A stretch of 14,677 nucleotides of DNA, from NCBI GenBank assembly GCA_002331465.1, contig DCYM01000157.1, forward strand, positions 1 through 14,677, written 5' to 3'. Positions 1 to 6,229 of the stretch are shown here, piece after piece (the stretch's first letter is position 1; each line of letters opens with the position of its first letter). The notes beneath the pieces were generated by a model. That model did not search any database and was not told where the DNA came from. It was given only the letters and a program-made list of their open reading frames with translations. This DNA comes from Candidatus Neomicrothrix sp. UBA2110 (lineage in GTDB: Bacteria; Actinomycetota; Acidimicrobiia; Acidimicrobiales; Poriferisodalaceae). Made by a program: the position numbers and the translations under genes.

Positions 1-61
1 AAGACCCGACAACGGATCAAGTACTAGTGGCGCGAAAATGGTGTCGCCACCGAACATTGCT

Positions 62-85
62 TGACGAAGACGACTTCGAGCGTCA
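62..85 (-). terminator. Weak hairpin just downstream of the amidohydrolase
   Basis: The arms CGAAG (65-69) and CTTCG (74-78) pair around a 4-base loop. The flanking TGA/TCA at 62-64 and 83-85 can extend the stem past a bulge. It lies 13 bases beyond the stop of the minus-strand amidohydrolase, where a terminator would be expected, but no run of T follows on that strand. A second short inverted repeat (GTGGCG at 27-32, CGCCAC at 45-50) lies further on. Nothing else is recognisable in bases 1-97. Confidence 0.2.
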
Positions 86-97
86 TTCATCGCTCAG

Positions 98-1807
98 TCA
101 CCCGGGGTCACTTTGCGCACCTCTGACAAGTCGGCCAGGTCGCTGGCCCGTGACCTCGCCTTCGCACGACACCTCCGTGCCGGAAACAAATGTGTGGCTG
201 TAACCCGTAGGTCGTTGCACGAGGCGTTTGCCGCCGGCTGGAAGATCGCGAAGCAGTTCTGGTTGGCCAACAGAAAGGCGTTCAAAATCGACGATATTGA
301 AGTCTGCTTTGTATCCGGGTCGCAGCAACCCACGATCCAGCAATCCATAGGCTTCCGCAGTTCGGCGGGTTTGTTTGTTTACGAGAAACTCCAGCGGAAT
401 CTTTTCTCCGCGGGTCCGGTCGCGTCCCCAATGGGTGAGGAGATAGGTCGGATAGGACGCGTCGCAAATGGTTCCGACATGGGCCCCTGCGTCTCCCACA
501 CCACAAATGGTGTGCGGATCCGTAAGCATCTCGTGGATTTCATCTAACGACCCTGAGGTGTAATTCTCAAAGGGATAAAGCAGCAGTGTTTCGCCGTTTC
601 CGGTTGCCAACAGATCAAGGACGACCTCCCACGGACTGCGACCGGTAAGTTCTGCTCTGGCGGAAACCGACGTCGACGGTTCAGGTTCATAGTTCAGTTC
701 TGGACCTAATTCGTATGCTCGCGTAAGCGCATAATTCATCCACTTGCTGAAGGCGTCAACTGGTCGATCGTTAATCAGCTGTTCTCGTAAAGCGCTGTCC
801 GTCCGAAGTAGGACGGCACGTTCAGAGGTCGGAAGGTCAGCGATTGCCTTATAGGCGGGGTGGTTTCCAAATGGGTTAACGGTGGCATCTAAACCAAGCA
901 AAACGCCGATCGGTCGGCATCCGACCTGCCCGGTCGCGGTCACGCCTTGGGCGTTTGCCTCGCGGATTTGATCAAGAGTTTGACGCCAAAGATCGGGAGA
1001 GTGGTCGACCTGAATTATGAGAGCGGAAAGTGGTCTTTGGGAAATGCGAGCTGCTTCTCGAAGAATTTCGAATTCGCCGGGCCCAAAATCGCTGTTGACT
1101 TGCAACACTCCAGTTCCAGAAGATCGCATCGCGTTTGCAATCGCTGCTAATTCCGGGTCTCCGGCTGACAACGATGGTGTGAGCCTGCCATCAGCTGCTT
1201 TGTGTTTAGTTGTACGGCTGGTACTGAAGCCGAGCGCTCCCGCGCGGAAACCTTCGGCTATGAGTTGTTCGAAGAGCGACAATTCATCGACGGTAGGTGC
1301 CTCGTCGTGGTTCGCTCCGCGCTCCCCCATTACGAAAAATCGAAGCGCTCCATGCGGAATCTGGCTGCCGATGTCCATCACGCGCGGCATGCTCTCTAAT
1401 ACGTCCAAATACTCCGGGTAGCTCTGCCAGGTAAAATCAATGCCTTCTGCAAGGACAGTGCCGGGAATATCTTCTACGCCTTCCATGAGATTGATCAGGA
1501 ATTCCTCGCTGCCTCGATGCACAGGGGCAAATCCCACGCCGCAGTTGCCGAACACGGCGGTAGTTACTCCGTGCCACGAAGAGGGAGTCATCTCGGGATC
1601 CCACGTAGCTTGGCCGTCGTAATGGGTGTGGACATCCACCCATCCGGGAAGAATGAGCTGACCATCAGCGTTAATTTCACGGTGCCCGGCCCCATCAACT
1701 TCACCGACGGCCGTTACGAGACCCCCGTTTACGGCAAGGTCACCGGTTAGCTGTGCGGAGCCGCTGCCATCAATAATGACACCGTCTCGGACGACAAGAT
1801 CATGCAT
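98..1807 (-). CDS. D-aminoacylase-like amidohydrolase family protein
   Basis: Predicted 569-residue cytoplasmic metal-dependent hydrolase of the amidohydrolase superfamily, closest in pattern to N-acyl-D-amino-acid deacylases. A beta-sandwich start (DLVVRDGVIIDGSG) leads to HTHYDGQ (His60, His62, Asp64), GNCGVGFAP with the expected metal-bridging Cys89, a VDH motif (His269) and GVGDAGAH with the likely catalytic Asp439. It ends in the usual PGYKADFNIVD segment. At the place where D-aminoacylases carry the metal ligand His of the HxRxE motif, this protein reads LQVNSDFG (Asn238), so its metal centre and substrate may differ from the classical enzymes. It is also longer than the usual 480 or so residues. 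The ATG at 1807 was chosen because the family begins at this point and a TACGCT box ends 8 bases upstream. The frame is open to 1939, and an ATG at 1837 is the main alternative. The gene is divergent from the flavodoxin-like gene. The family is certain; the substrate is not. Confidence 0.88.
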   Translation of the reverse strand: MHDLVVRDGVIIDGSGSAQLTGDLAVNGGLVTAVGEVDGAGHREINADGQLILPGWVDVHTHYDGQATWDPEMTPSSWHGVTTAVFGNCGVGFAPVHRGSEEFLINLMEGVEDIPGTVLAEGIDFTWQSYPEYLDVLESMPRVMDIGSQIPHGALRFFVMGERGANHDEAPTVDELSLFEQLIAEGFRAGALGFSTSRTTKHKAADGRLTPSLSAGDPELAAIANAMRSSGTGVLQVNSDFGPGEFEILREAARISQRPLSALIIQVDHSPDLWRQTLDQIREANAQGVTATGQVGCRPIGVLLGLDATVNPFGNHPAYKAIADLPTSERAVLLRTDSALREQLINDRPVDAFSKWMNYALTRAYELGPELNYEPEPSTSVSARAELTGRSPWEVVLDLLATGNGETLLLYPFENYTSGSLDEIHEMLTDPHTICGVGDAGAHVGTICDASYPTYLLTHWGRDRTRGEKIPLEFLVNKQTRRTAEAYGLLDRGLLRPGYKADFNIVDFERLSVGQPELLRDLPAGGKRLVQRPTGYSHTFVSGTEVSCEGEVTGQRPGRLVRGAQSDPG

Positions 1808-1815
1808 GGTTCGAA

Positions 1816-1821
1816 AGCGTA
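1816..1821 (-). promoter_or_regulatory. Putative -10 box (TACGCT) of the amidohydrolase
   Basis: On the minus strand TACGCT is followed by 8 bases and then the ATG at 1807, with no Shine-Dalgarno between. Transcription would begin within one or two bases of the start codon. The same hexamer precedes the short-chain dehydrogenase gene at 8310. No convincing -35 box is visible. Confidence 0.35.
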
Positions 1822-1937
1822 CCCATGATTGACCCATTGATTCCCGTGATGCGCGCCCAACCTCACTTATGGCTGCGAGATTCCATTTCTTGAAGAGAGG
1901 TGCCGGGGTATCTGAAATCGAATGGCAGAGTAGTGCC

Positions 1938-2411
1938 ATGTCTCTACAGGTGCTGATCGTCTATCAAAGCCGTAGCGGCGCGACTCTTCAGTTGGCCGAA
2001 TCACTGGTGGCCGGAATCGAAAGCGCATCAGATTTGGTCGACATCGAAATAACCACGGTGAAGAGGTCAGCGTTGCTGGGCACGTCGAAAGACGTCAGAA
2101 GCGCTGATGCACTCGTTATCGCCACTCCTGAGCATTTCGGCTCGATGGCCGGAGCTACAAAGGTTTTCTTCGAAGAGATCTGGGCCGGATGCCTCGATCA
2201 GACTCAGGGGCTGCCCTGGCAACTACTAGTAAAAGCCGGAACCGATGGGGCTCAAACCGCCGAGGGAGTACAAAAGTTGGCGAAAGCTCAGGGTTGGAAG
2301 CAATTCCGTCCGCCTCTCCTCGTAGTTGGCGACCTTACAGAAACCGCTCTGAGCAGCGCTTTTGAGCTCGGGCAACTACTTGCCGTGAGTCTCGACAACG
2401 AACTGATCTGA
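1938..2411 (+). CDS. Flavodoxin-like protein (FMN-binding fold)
   Basis: A 157-residue protein with the flavodoxin fold pattern. The first strand VLIVYQSRSGATLQLAESL (residues 5-23) forms the phosphate-binding loop around Ser11-Thr16. A second block, ADALVIATPEHFGSMAG (57-72), resembles the flavin-contacting loop of NADPH-dependent FMN reductase/WrbA-type proteins, and KAGTDGAQTAEG (99-110) fits the third loop. It probably binds FMN and acts in electron transfer or quinone/flavin reduction in the cytoplasm; no specific partner is evident. The ATG at 1938 was chosen because the fold starts at residue 4; the frame is open from 1869 but the extra residues do not resemble the family. No clear ribosome site precedes it. 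It is divergent from the amidohydrolase across 130 bp, and the RidA-like pseudogene follows on the same strand. Confidence 0.8.
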   Translation: MSLQVLIVYQSRSGATLQLAESLVAGIESASDLVDIEITTVKRSALLGTSKDVRSADALVIATPEHFGSMAGATKVFFEEIWAGCLDQTQGLPWQLLVKAGTDGAQTAEGVQKLAKAQGWKQFRPPLLVVGDLTETALSSAFELGQLLAVSLDNELI

Positions 2412-2431
2412 GATGCCTTCGTCCGAATCTC

Positions 2432-2437
2432 TACGAT
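2432..2437 (+). promoter_or_regulatory. Putative leaderless -10 box (TACGAT) before the RidA-like pseudogene
   Basis: TACGAT is separated by exactly 6 bases from the GTG at 2444, and there is no Shine-Dalgarno. This is the spacing expected when transcription begins at the first base of the start codon. The box looks intact although the gene it serves is broken, so it may now drive the downstream gene at 2836. No good -35 box is visible. Confidence 0.4.
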
Positions 2438-2443
2438 GTAAAT

Positions 2444-2835
2444 GTGATCCGAGGAATTGCGCCTAGACATATAAGCCCACCTGCTGCTAGCTGTGCCCGC
2501 GCGATCCTTGCCAAAGGAGGGGCGCTCCGGCTCAGTACCTCCGGCGTCGCACCAGTGACACTCAATGGATCAGTGCCCCAAACGTTCACGATCAAACGTC
2601 AAGCATCTGATCAAACACCGAAGCGCTGCTCAATGAGGCGTCGATGAACGCAACAGACATCGTCTCAATTGCTACTTACGTCACGGTGAACGTTGATCGT
2701 GGCCTCACCATGATGGATAGGGATTCAACGTTAATGGGTTACCGCGTTGCGGGCTCTCTCGAAACGGTTGCCCGCTCAGTAGAACCTGATCTGTTAGTGA
2801 AAGTCGCAGTCGTTGCTTCGGAGGCATGTCGCTAA
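2444..2835 (+). pseudogene. RidA/YjgF/YER057c/UK114-family protein, frameshifted and with internal stop
   Basis: Two reading frames together spell a RidA-family protein of about 130 residues. Frame one, from GTG 2444, gives IAPRHISPPAASCARAILAK and then the TSGVAPVTLNGSVP block. The frame then has to shift by one base within CCCCAAA (2576-2582). It continues as HDQTSSI, a TGA stop at 2608-2610, SNTEALLNEASMNATDIVS and finally LLVKVAVVA, ending at TAA 2833. The TGA sits where relatives usually have tryptophan (pattern QxxxxWxN), so a TGG to TGA change is likely. Other probable decay marks are Cys for the usual Tyr in PPAASY and Lys for the conserved Glu near the end (LVKVAVVA). Intact relatives are trimeric enamine/imine deaminases or related proteins. 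Two independent lesions make a single sequencing error an unlikely explanation. Read frame by frame, the region would be mistaken for two small unrelated genes. Confidence 0.8.
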
Positions 2836-3633
2836 GTGCCTTGGTACGACCAGGTCCCCGCAGTTTCCTTCGACGTAGATTGCGAGGACGTCCGACACAC
2901 AATTACTTGGTCTAATGGCCAGGTAATTCTTGAACAGCACCCTCAAATAGAAGCAGAAAAGGCACTCGTTGCTTTAGGCGGTGCAAAACCAAAATGTCTC
3001 GATGTTTTTGAATTGTGGGAGTTTGCGTTAAGAGACGGTGGTTTCATCGAAGAGTGGGCCCCATGGCAAACAGCCGACCGGCAACGTAGGTGGTGGTTAA
3101 GAACAGCACTCGAGAGATTACGGTCCGAAGGTGTGCAAGATTTTTTGTACGACTTACCTAGAGAACGAGCGGCCAAGATGGGCGAAGCGTCAGTTGTTTT
3201 ACCTCACGAATTTCTCGATCGGGCTATGGCGGCGGTGGTTGACGTCAGAGATCAGCGCGGCTGGGATTTCGGCCCCGCTCTCAGTCGCCATCTCGCCGAG
3301 GCCACGAGACTGAGGGCTCGTCGCGCATTTGTGAAGGCACTCACAAATCAGCGACCCGCTGTGCCAAGTCCGGCGTTGATCCCATTCAAATGCGAAATTG
3401 AGCTTTACGGGGAACCTTGGATCCGCGGATGCTTGTCCGGCCGCGATAGTCGCATAGAAATTTCTCTACATCCCCGTTGGCTGAGCCGAGTTTGGGCTCG
3501 AGGTGTGTCTGTTCATAATGACCGTTTTACGGTTGATGCAAGTGAACAAAAAGATTCGGTTCTATTAACCCAGGTTGAGTGGGTTCCCAATAACGGCAAA
3601 CTCGACCCGCGCCTCACGGCATGTCAACTATGA
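2836..3633 (+). CDS. Conserved-looking hypothetical protein, 265 residues
   Basis: Not assigned to a known family. The GTG start directly follows the TAA of the RidA-like pseudogene and has GGAGG 11 bases upstream (2820-2824), inside that pseudogene. The N-terminal third looks compact, with HTITWSNGQVILEQHP and then EAEKALVALGGAKPKCLDVFELWEF (residues 39-63). A tryptophan-rich stretch (EEWAPW, RRWWLRT, about 72-90) precedes a mostly helical charged middle. The C-terminal part (about 183-250) is predicted beta-rich, with ELYGEPWIRG and HPRWLSRVWARGV. No signal peptide, membrane segment or recognised catalytic motif is visible. The HxITW...LGG...CLDVFELW pattern reminds me of an uncharacterised actinobacterial family, but I cannot name it. 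It overlaps the 3' end of ung by 10 bp in convergent orientation. Coding is well supported by frame length and the ribosome site. Confidence 0.75.
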   Translation: MPWYDQVPAVSFDVDCEDVRHTITWSNGQVILEQHPQIEAEKALVALGGAKPKCLDVFELWEFALRDGGFIEEWAPWQTADRQRRWWLRTALERLRSEGVQDFLYDLPRERAAKMGEASVVLPHEFLDRAMAAVVDVRDQRGWDFGPALSRHLAEATRLRARRAFVKALTNQRPAVPSPALIPFKCEIELYGEPWIRGCLSGRDSRIEISLHPRWLSRVWARGVSVHNDRFTVDASEQKDSVLLTQVEWVPNNGKLDPRLTACQL

Positions 3634-4307
3634 GGGATGCTCCAGTCAATGGGTTCCCTTGCCGCATCGGTTAGTGCTGAATTGGTTCGCGAGAATGGGC
3701 GACTGCCGAAAAAACCTCTGTGAGCGCTGAGAGGAGACGGGTGGGGTGATTCGATGATGACGTGTCGCTCAACGTCGATAAGTGATTTCTTTTTCTGGGC
3801 AAATGCTCCCCACAGCAAAAAGACGACTCGTTCTTTCTTCTCATTAACGATCCGAATGATCTGATCGGTGAAGGTCTCCCAGCCGCGATTGCGGTGCGAA
3901 CCAGCGTTGTGTGCGCGCACCGTAAGGACTGAGTTCAACAACAGCACCCCTTGTCGAGCCCACGACTCTAAGTTCCCGTGTGGCGGTGGGAGGAGACCAA
4001 TGTCGGACTGCATTTCCTTATAGATGTTTTGCAGGGAGGGTGGAACATCTACGTCGCGCCGAACTGAGAAACATAAGCCATGTGCTTGTTTTTTACCGTG
4101 ATACGGGTCTTGCCCCAAGATCAGTACCTTTACATCGTTATAGGCGGTGAGGTGGAGCGCCGAGAAGACATCTTCTTCGGGTGGAAAGACCTGAGAAACA
4201 CCCCGTTCCTGCTGAACGAACCCTTGGAGTTCAATCCAATAAGGTTCAGTGAATTGGTCTCGCAAGAGAGGATTCCAGTCCGTAATCACTCGCGGATCCT
4301 CACTCAA
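3624..4307 (-). CDS. ung: Uracil-DNA glycosylase, family 1
   Basis: This 227-residue enzyme removes uracil from DNA as the first step of base excision repair. All family 1 landmarks are present: VLILGQDPYHG (61-71) with catalytic Asp67, the uracil-stacking Phe80 in LCFSV, LLLNSVLTVR with Asn125 for uracil recognition, LLWGAFAQ (164-171), and the DNA-intercalating HPSPLSAHRGFFG loop (189-201) with His189. Length is normal for the family. The start is a TTG lying inside TTGAGTGA, where it overlaps by 8 bases the stop of the upstream phosphotransferase-fold gene. No clear Shine-Dalgarno is seen, so initiation probably depends on translation of that gene. The 3' end overlaps the convergent hypothetical gene by 10 bp. 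Function is secure. Confidence 0.97.
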   Translation of the reverse strand: MSEDPRVITDWNPLLRDQFTEPYWIELQGFVQQERGVSQVFPPEEDVFSALHLTAYNDVKVLILGQDPYHGKKQAHGLCFSVRRDVDVPPSLQNIYKEMQSDIGLLPPPHGNLESWARQGVLLLNSVLTVRAHNAGSHRNRGWETFTDQIIRIVNEKKERVVFLLWGAFAQKKKSLIDVERHVIIESPHPSPLSAHRGFFGSRPFSRTNSALTDAAREPIDWSIPHS

Positions 4308-5349
4308 GTTCGTCAGCTGCCTGCTTGCTTAATTCAATGCAAATACCAATACGGGAGCGGTAATAATCCAGATCAACACCGTCCGTAGATTTTTGGCCTT
4401 GCATGTATCGGGCATACACGCCGTGGATGATGCAGGCGCTTTTGAAGTGGTTGAAGCTGATGTAATAAGGAAGATTCGTTAAATCACATCTCGTCTGTGT
4501 TGCATAGCGGTCGATGAGTTCGGCCCGACCCAGGAATCCTTCGGCAAGAGTGGGCGCGTTTTCTTTGTTCACCAATTCGTCACCTGGTTCAGCCCAGGTA
4601 TTCAACGCGTAGGCAAAGTCCGCCATCGGGTCGCCCAGAGTTGAGATCTCCCAATCCAGAACTGCTGTCAGTTCGCCATCCGGGTTAACGAGACAGTTGT
4701 GTAAGCCGTAGTCTCCGTGCACCACTCGAGCCGGGCCTTGCTGTGGCCGCCTTGCTTCAAGAAAGTCATGGAGTTCATGCAGATCTTGGTCCTCATATGA
4801 CGCTCCCTCGGCCGATGCCAGCCAGCTTCGGTACCAGGTACGGATTTGACGGCCGACGTAATCCTCTTTCTTTCCAAGGTCACCAAGTCCCACTTCGTCA
4901 GGGTCTACCGAGTGAAGGGCTGCTAGCACATCCATGAACGACAGTCCGACTTTGGCCCGGGCATCCACGGTCAGATAATCCATTGCCTCTTCCAATTCGA
5001 ACAGAGCTTTGCCGTCAACTTGACTCATCACGTAGAAGTGAGCGCCGGTCACGTCGGGGCTTTCGCAATAACCGTAGGCATCTGGCACTGGGACTGGAGT
5101 TGGGCCAAGTCCACTAATAATTGAATACTCGCGACCCATATCGTGAGCCTTCGGCAACAACTCACCCATGGGAGGCCGCCGAACCACGGCGCTCTTCCCG
5201 TTTTGATCTACTAACGCATACGTCAAGTTGCTATGGCCGCCTTCTAGACGGGTCCACTCGAATGGAGGTTCTAGACCTTCAGTGTTCTGACTAATCCACT
5301 CCTCTACGGCCGCGACGTCGTACCCAACAATCTCAACATTCTCGCTCAT
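4300..5349 (-). CDS. Phosphotransferase (APH) family protein, ACAD10/11 kinase-domain type
   Basis: A 349-residue protein with the aminoglycoside phosphotransferase/choline-kinase-like fold. Visible motifs are the nucleotide-loop region LEGGHSNLTY (35-44), the AVVRRPPMGELLPKAHDMGREY stretch in two parts around residues 54-75, FYVMSQVDG (105-113), the catalytic-loop pattern VHGDYGLHNCLVNP with Asp213 and Asn218, and the metal-binding VLDWE (Asp232) followed by LGDP. The RRPP...AHD..RE pattern matches the kinase-like domain joined to acyl-CoA dehydrogenase in animal ACAD10/11 and its stand-alone actinobacterial relatives. ACAD10/11 act on 4-hydroxyacyl-CoAs, so phosphorylation of a hydroxyacyl substrate is possible, but nothing here proves it, and no acyl-CoA dehydrogenase is nearby. 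The ATG at 5349 has GGGGA six bases upstream. The frame is open to an ATG at 5385, but that codon lies within a probable -10 sequence and has no ribosome site. It is probably co-translated with ung. Confidence 0.88.
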   Translation of the reverse strand: MSENVEIVGYDVAAVEEWISQNTEGLEPPFEWTRLEGGHSNLTYALVDQNGKSAVVRRPPMGELLPKAHDMGREYSIISGLGPTPVPVPDAYGYCESPDVTGAHFYVMSQVDGKALFELEEAMDYLTVDARAKVGLSFMDVLAALHSVDPDEVGLGDLGKKEDYVGRQIRTWYRSWLASAEGASYEDQDLHELHDFLEARRPQQGPARVVHGDYGLHNCLVNPDGELTAVLDWEISTLGDPMADFAYALNTWAEPGDELVNKENAPTLAEGFLGRAELIDRYATQTRCDLTNLPYYISFNHFKSACIIHGVYARYMQGQKSTDGVDLDYYRSRIGICIELSKQAADELE

Positions 5350-5381
5350 GTCATCCCCGCTCACTTTGACCCTGATACAAG

Positions 5382-5387
5382 ACATTA
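5382..5387 (-). promoter_or_regulatory. Candidate -10 box (TAATGT) for the phosphotransferase-ung pair
   Basis: On the minus strand TAATGT lies 32 bases before the preferred ATG at 5349. That leaves room for a leader of about 25 bases carrying the GGGGA ribosome site. The gap to the preceding same-strand gene is 114 bp, enough for a separate promoter. No -35 match is evident. Confidence 0.28.
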
Positions 5388-5463
5388 AGCGAGATCGCGT
5401 ATCGGCTTTCAGCGCAGCTCTTGTCTGGGCAACTCTTTTTTGGGTAAATAAGACTCGAAGTCA

Positions 5464-5829
5464 CTAGTCGGCGATGGGGGTGTTTTGCCAGGCAAGAAAC
5501 TTCCAGCCCTCGGTCGTGTTTAGCCAGACACAGGTGTAACGACTTCGGAGTAGGAACTCTCTCTCACGCGCTACAACCGTTATTTCTGCGGTCCCGTTGA
5601 CCAGCGCTACGTTGTCGTAAATTCTGATCTCCACTTCGCTGTTATCGACGGCTCGATAGTCGAAAGTGCCGAGTTCAATAGCGGTTAGGTACGACTCTTT
5701 TGAATCCACCGCGGCGGTTGAGTGGGTGTATCTGAGGTCCTGGTGAAGTAACTCATCCAGCACTTGTAAATCAGCGTCGATCATCGCCTGCCAACGCCGC
5801 TGCTCTAATTCATGAATAGCTGCTTCCAT
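5464..5829 (-). CDS. SnoaL/DUF4440-like NTF2-fold small protein
   Basis: A 121-residue protein with the NTF2-like (SnoaL/DUF4440) layout. An N-terminal helix EAAIHELEQRRWQAMIDAD (2-20) is followed by LDELLHQDLRYTHSTAAVDSKES, which forms the strand and loop lining the pocket. Alternating strands follow: EVEIRIYDNVALVNGTAEI, then FLLRSRYTCVWLNTTEGWKFLAWQNTP. The WKFLAWQNTPI ending is typical of the family. Members are small cone-shaped proteins that act as isomerases, dehydratases or ligand-binding modules; the sequence does not say which. The ATG at 5829 is preceded by TAGCTT and 6 bases, with no Shine-Dalgarno. It is divergent from the Lin0512-family gene across 61 bp and could be read through into the downstream phosphotransferase gene. 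Confidence 0.85.
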   Translation of the reverse strand: MEAAIHELEQRRWQAMIDADLQVLDELLHQDLRYTHSTAAVDSKESYLTAIELGTFDYRAVDNSEVEIRIYDNVALVNGTAEITVVAREREFLLRSRYTCVWLNTTEGWKFLAWQNTPIAD

Positions 5830-5835
5830 CCCTGA

Positions 5836-5841
5836 AAGCTA
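5836..5841 (-). promoter_or_regulatory. Putative leaderless -10 box (TAGCTT) of the SnoaL-like gene
   Basis: On the minus strand TAGCTT is followed by exactly 6 bases and the ATG at 5829. There is no purine-rich ribosome site at normal distance. The spacing matches the boxes before GTG 2444 and ATG 8310. It overlaps the short palindrome AGCTAGCT (5837-5844), which may be chance. Confidence 0.38.
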
Positions 5842-5890
5842 GCTATGTTTTGGCTTGCAATCATCTGAAAACACGAGCGAGGGCACTGCC

Positions 5891-6229
5891 ATGGGACAAA
5901 ATCGCTGGATCACGGAGATGGGCCTAGGTGTTGACGTGCACGGTGCCGATTACAACAAGGCAGCCCGACGTGCCGTCTCAGATGCTCTTCGTCATAGCAG
6001 CCTCCACTTTTTCGATGTCACCGAAAAATCGGCACAGGATATGAAGGTTGAGGTGGTTATAGGTGCAGCCGAACCAGCGAATATTGACCCAGCGGTGATT
6101 GCGCAAGAAATCCCTTACGGAACCGTGACCGTAACGGTCACCAGCGGAGGACTCGACGTCATCTCGGAGAACGGGAACGACAGGATAACTATGGTGAACG
6201 CAGCGGTTTTAGTGAGTTTTGATGACTAA
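5891..6229 (+). CDS. Lin0512-family conserved protein
   Basis: A 112-residue protein recognised as the Lin0512 family, named after a Listeria protein and of unknown function. The diagnostic part is the start: ITEMGLGVDVHGADYNKAARRAVSDAL (7-33), the family's MGxGxDxHGxDxTKAAxRAVxDA pattern. A predicted strand MKVEVVIGAAEP (51-62) follows, then IPYGTVTVTVTSGGLDVI (74-91) with the family's GxVxVxVxxGGL turn. The compact alpha/beta form, without membrane segments or signal, suggests a cytoplasmic oligomer. The ATG at 5891 has GAGGG about 7 bases upstream; an upstream in-frame start at 5855 has no such site and adds residues unlike the family. Its TAA ends at 6229 and the convergent methyltransferase ends at 6230, with no spacer. 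Confidence 0.82.
   Translation: MGQNRWITEMGLGVDVHGADYNKAARRAVSDALRHSSLHFFDVTEKSAQDMKVEVVIGAAEPANIDPAVIAQEIPYGTVTVTVTSGGLDVISENGNDRITMVNAAVLVSFDD

Noticed and set aside
113..547. Plus-strand open frame of 144 codons
   Set aside because: It lies wholly opposite the 3' part of the amidohydrolase, has no ribosome site and shows no family pattern, so it is a shadow of the real gene.
2644..2835. Independent small gene starting with MNATDIVS
   Set aside because: This is the C-terminal half of the RidA-family pseudogene, and the ATG is the internal Met of the EASM segment. Family pattern continues upstream in the same frame beyond that Met.
5350..5385. Longer N-terminus for the phosphotransferase-fold protein (ATG at 5385)
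   Set aside because: It has no ribosome site, the ATG lies inside a TAATGT promoter-like box, and the added residues do not resemble the family. ATG 5349 has GGGGA six bases upstream.
5452..5462. Terminator after the SnoaL-like gene (GACT-TCG-AGTC followed by TTATTT on the minus strand)
   Set aside because: The stem is only four base pairs and the T-rich tail is interrupted, which is too weak to call.
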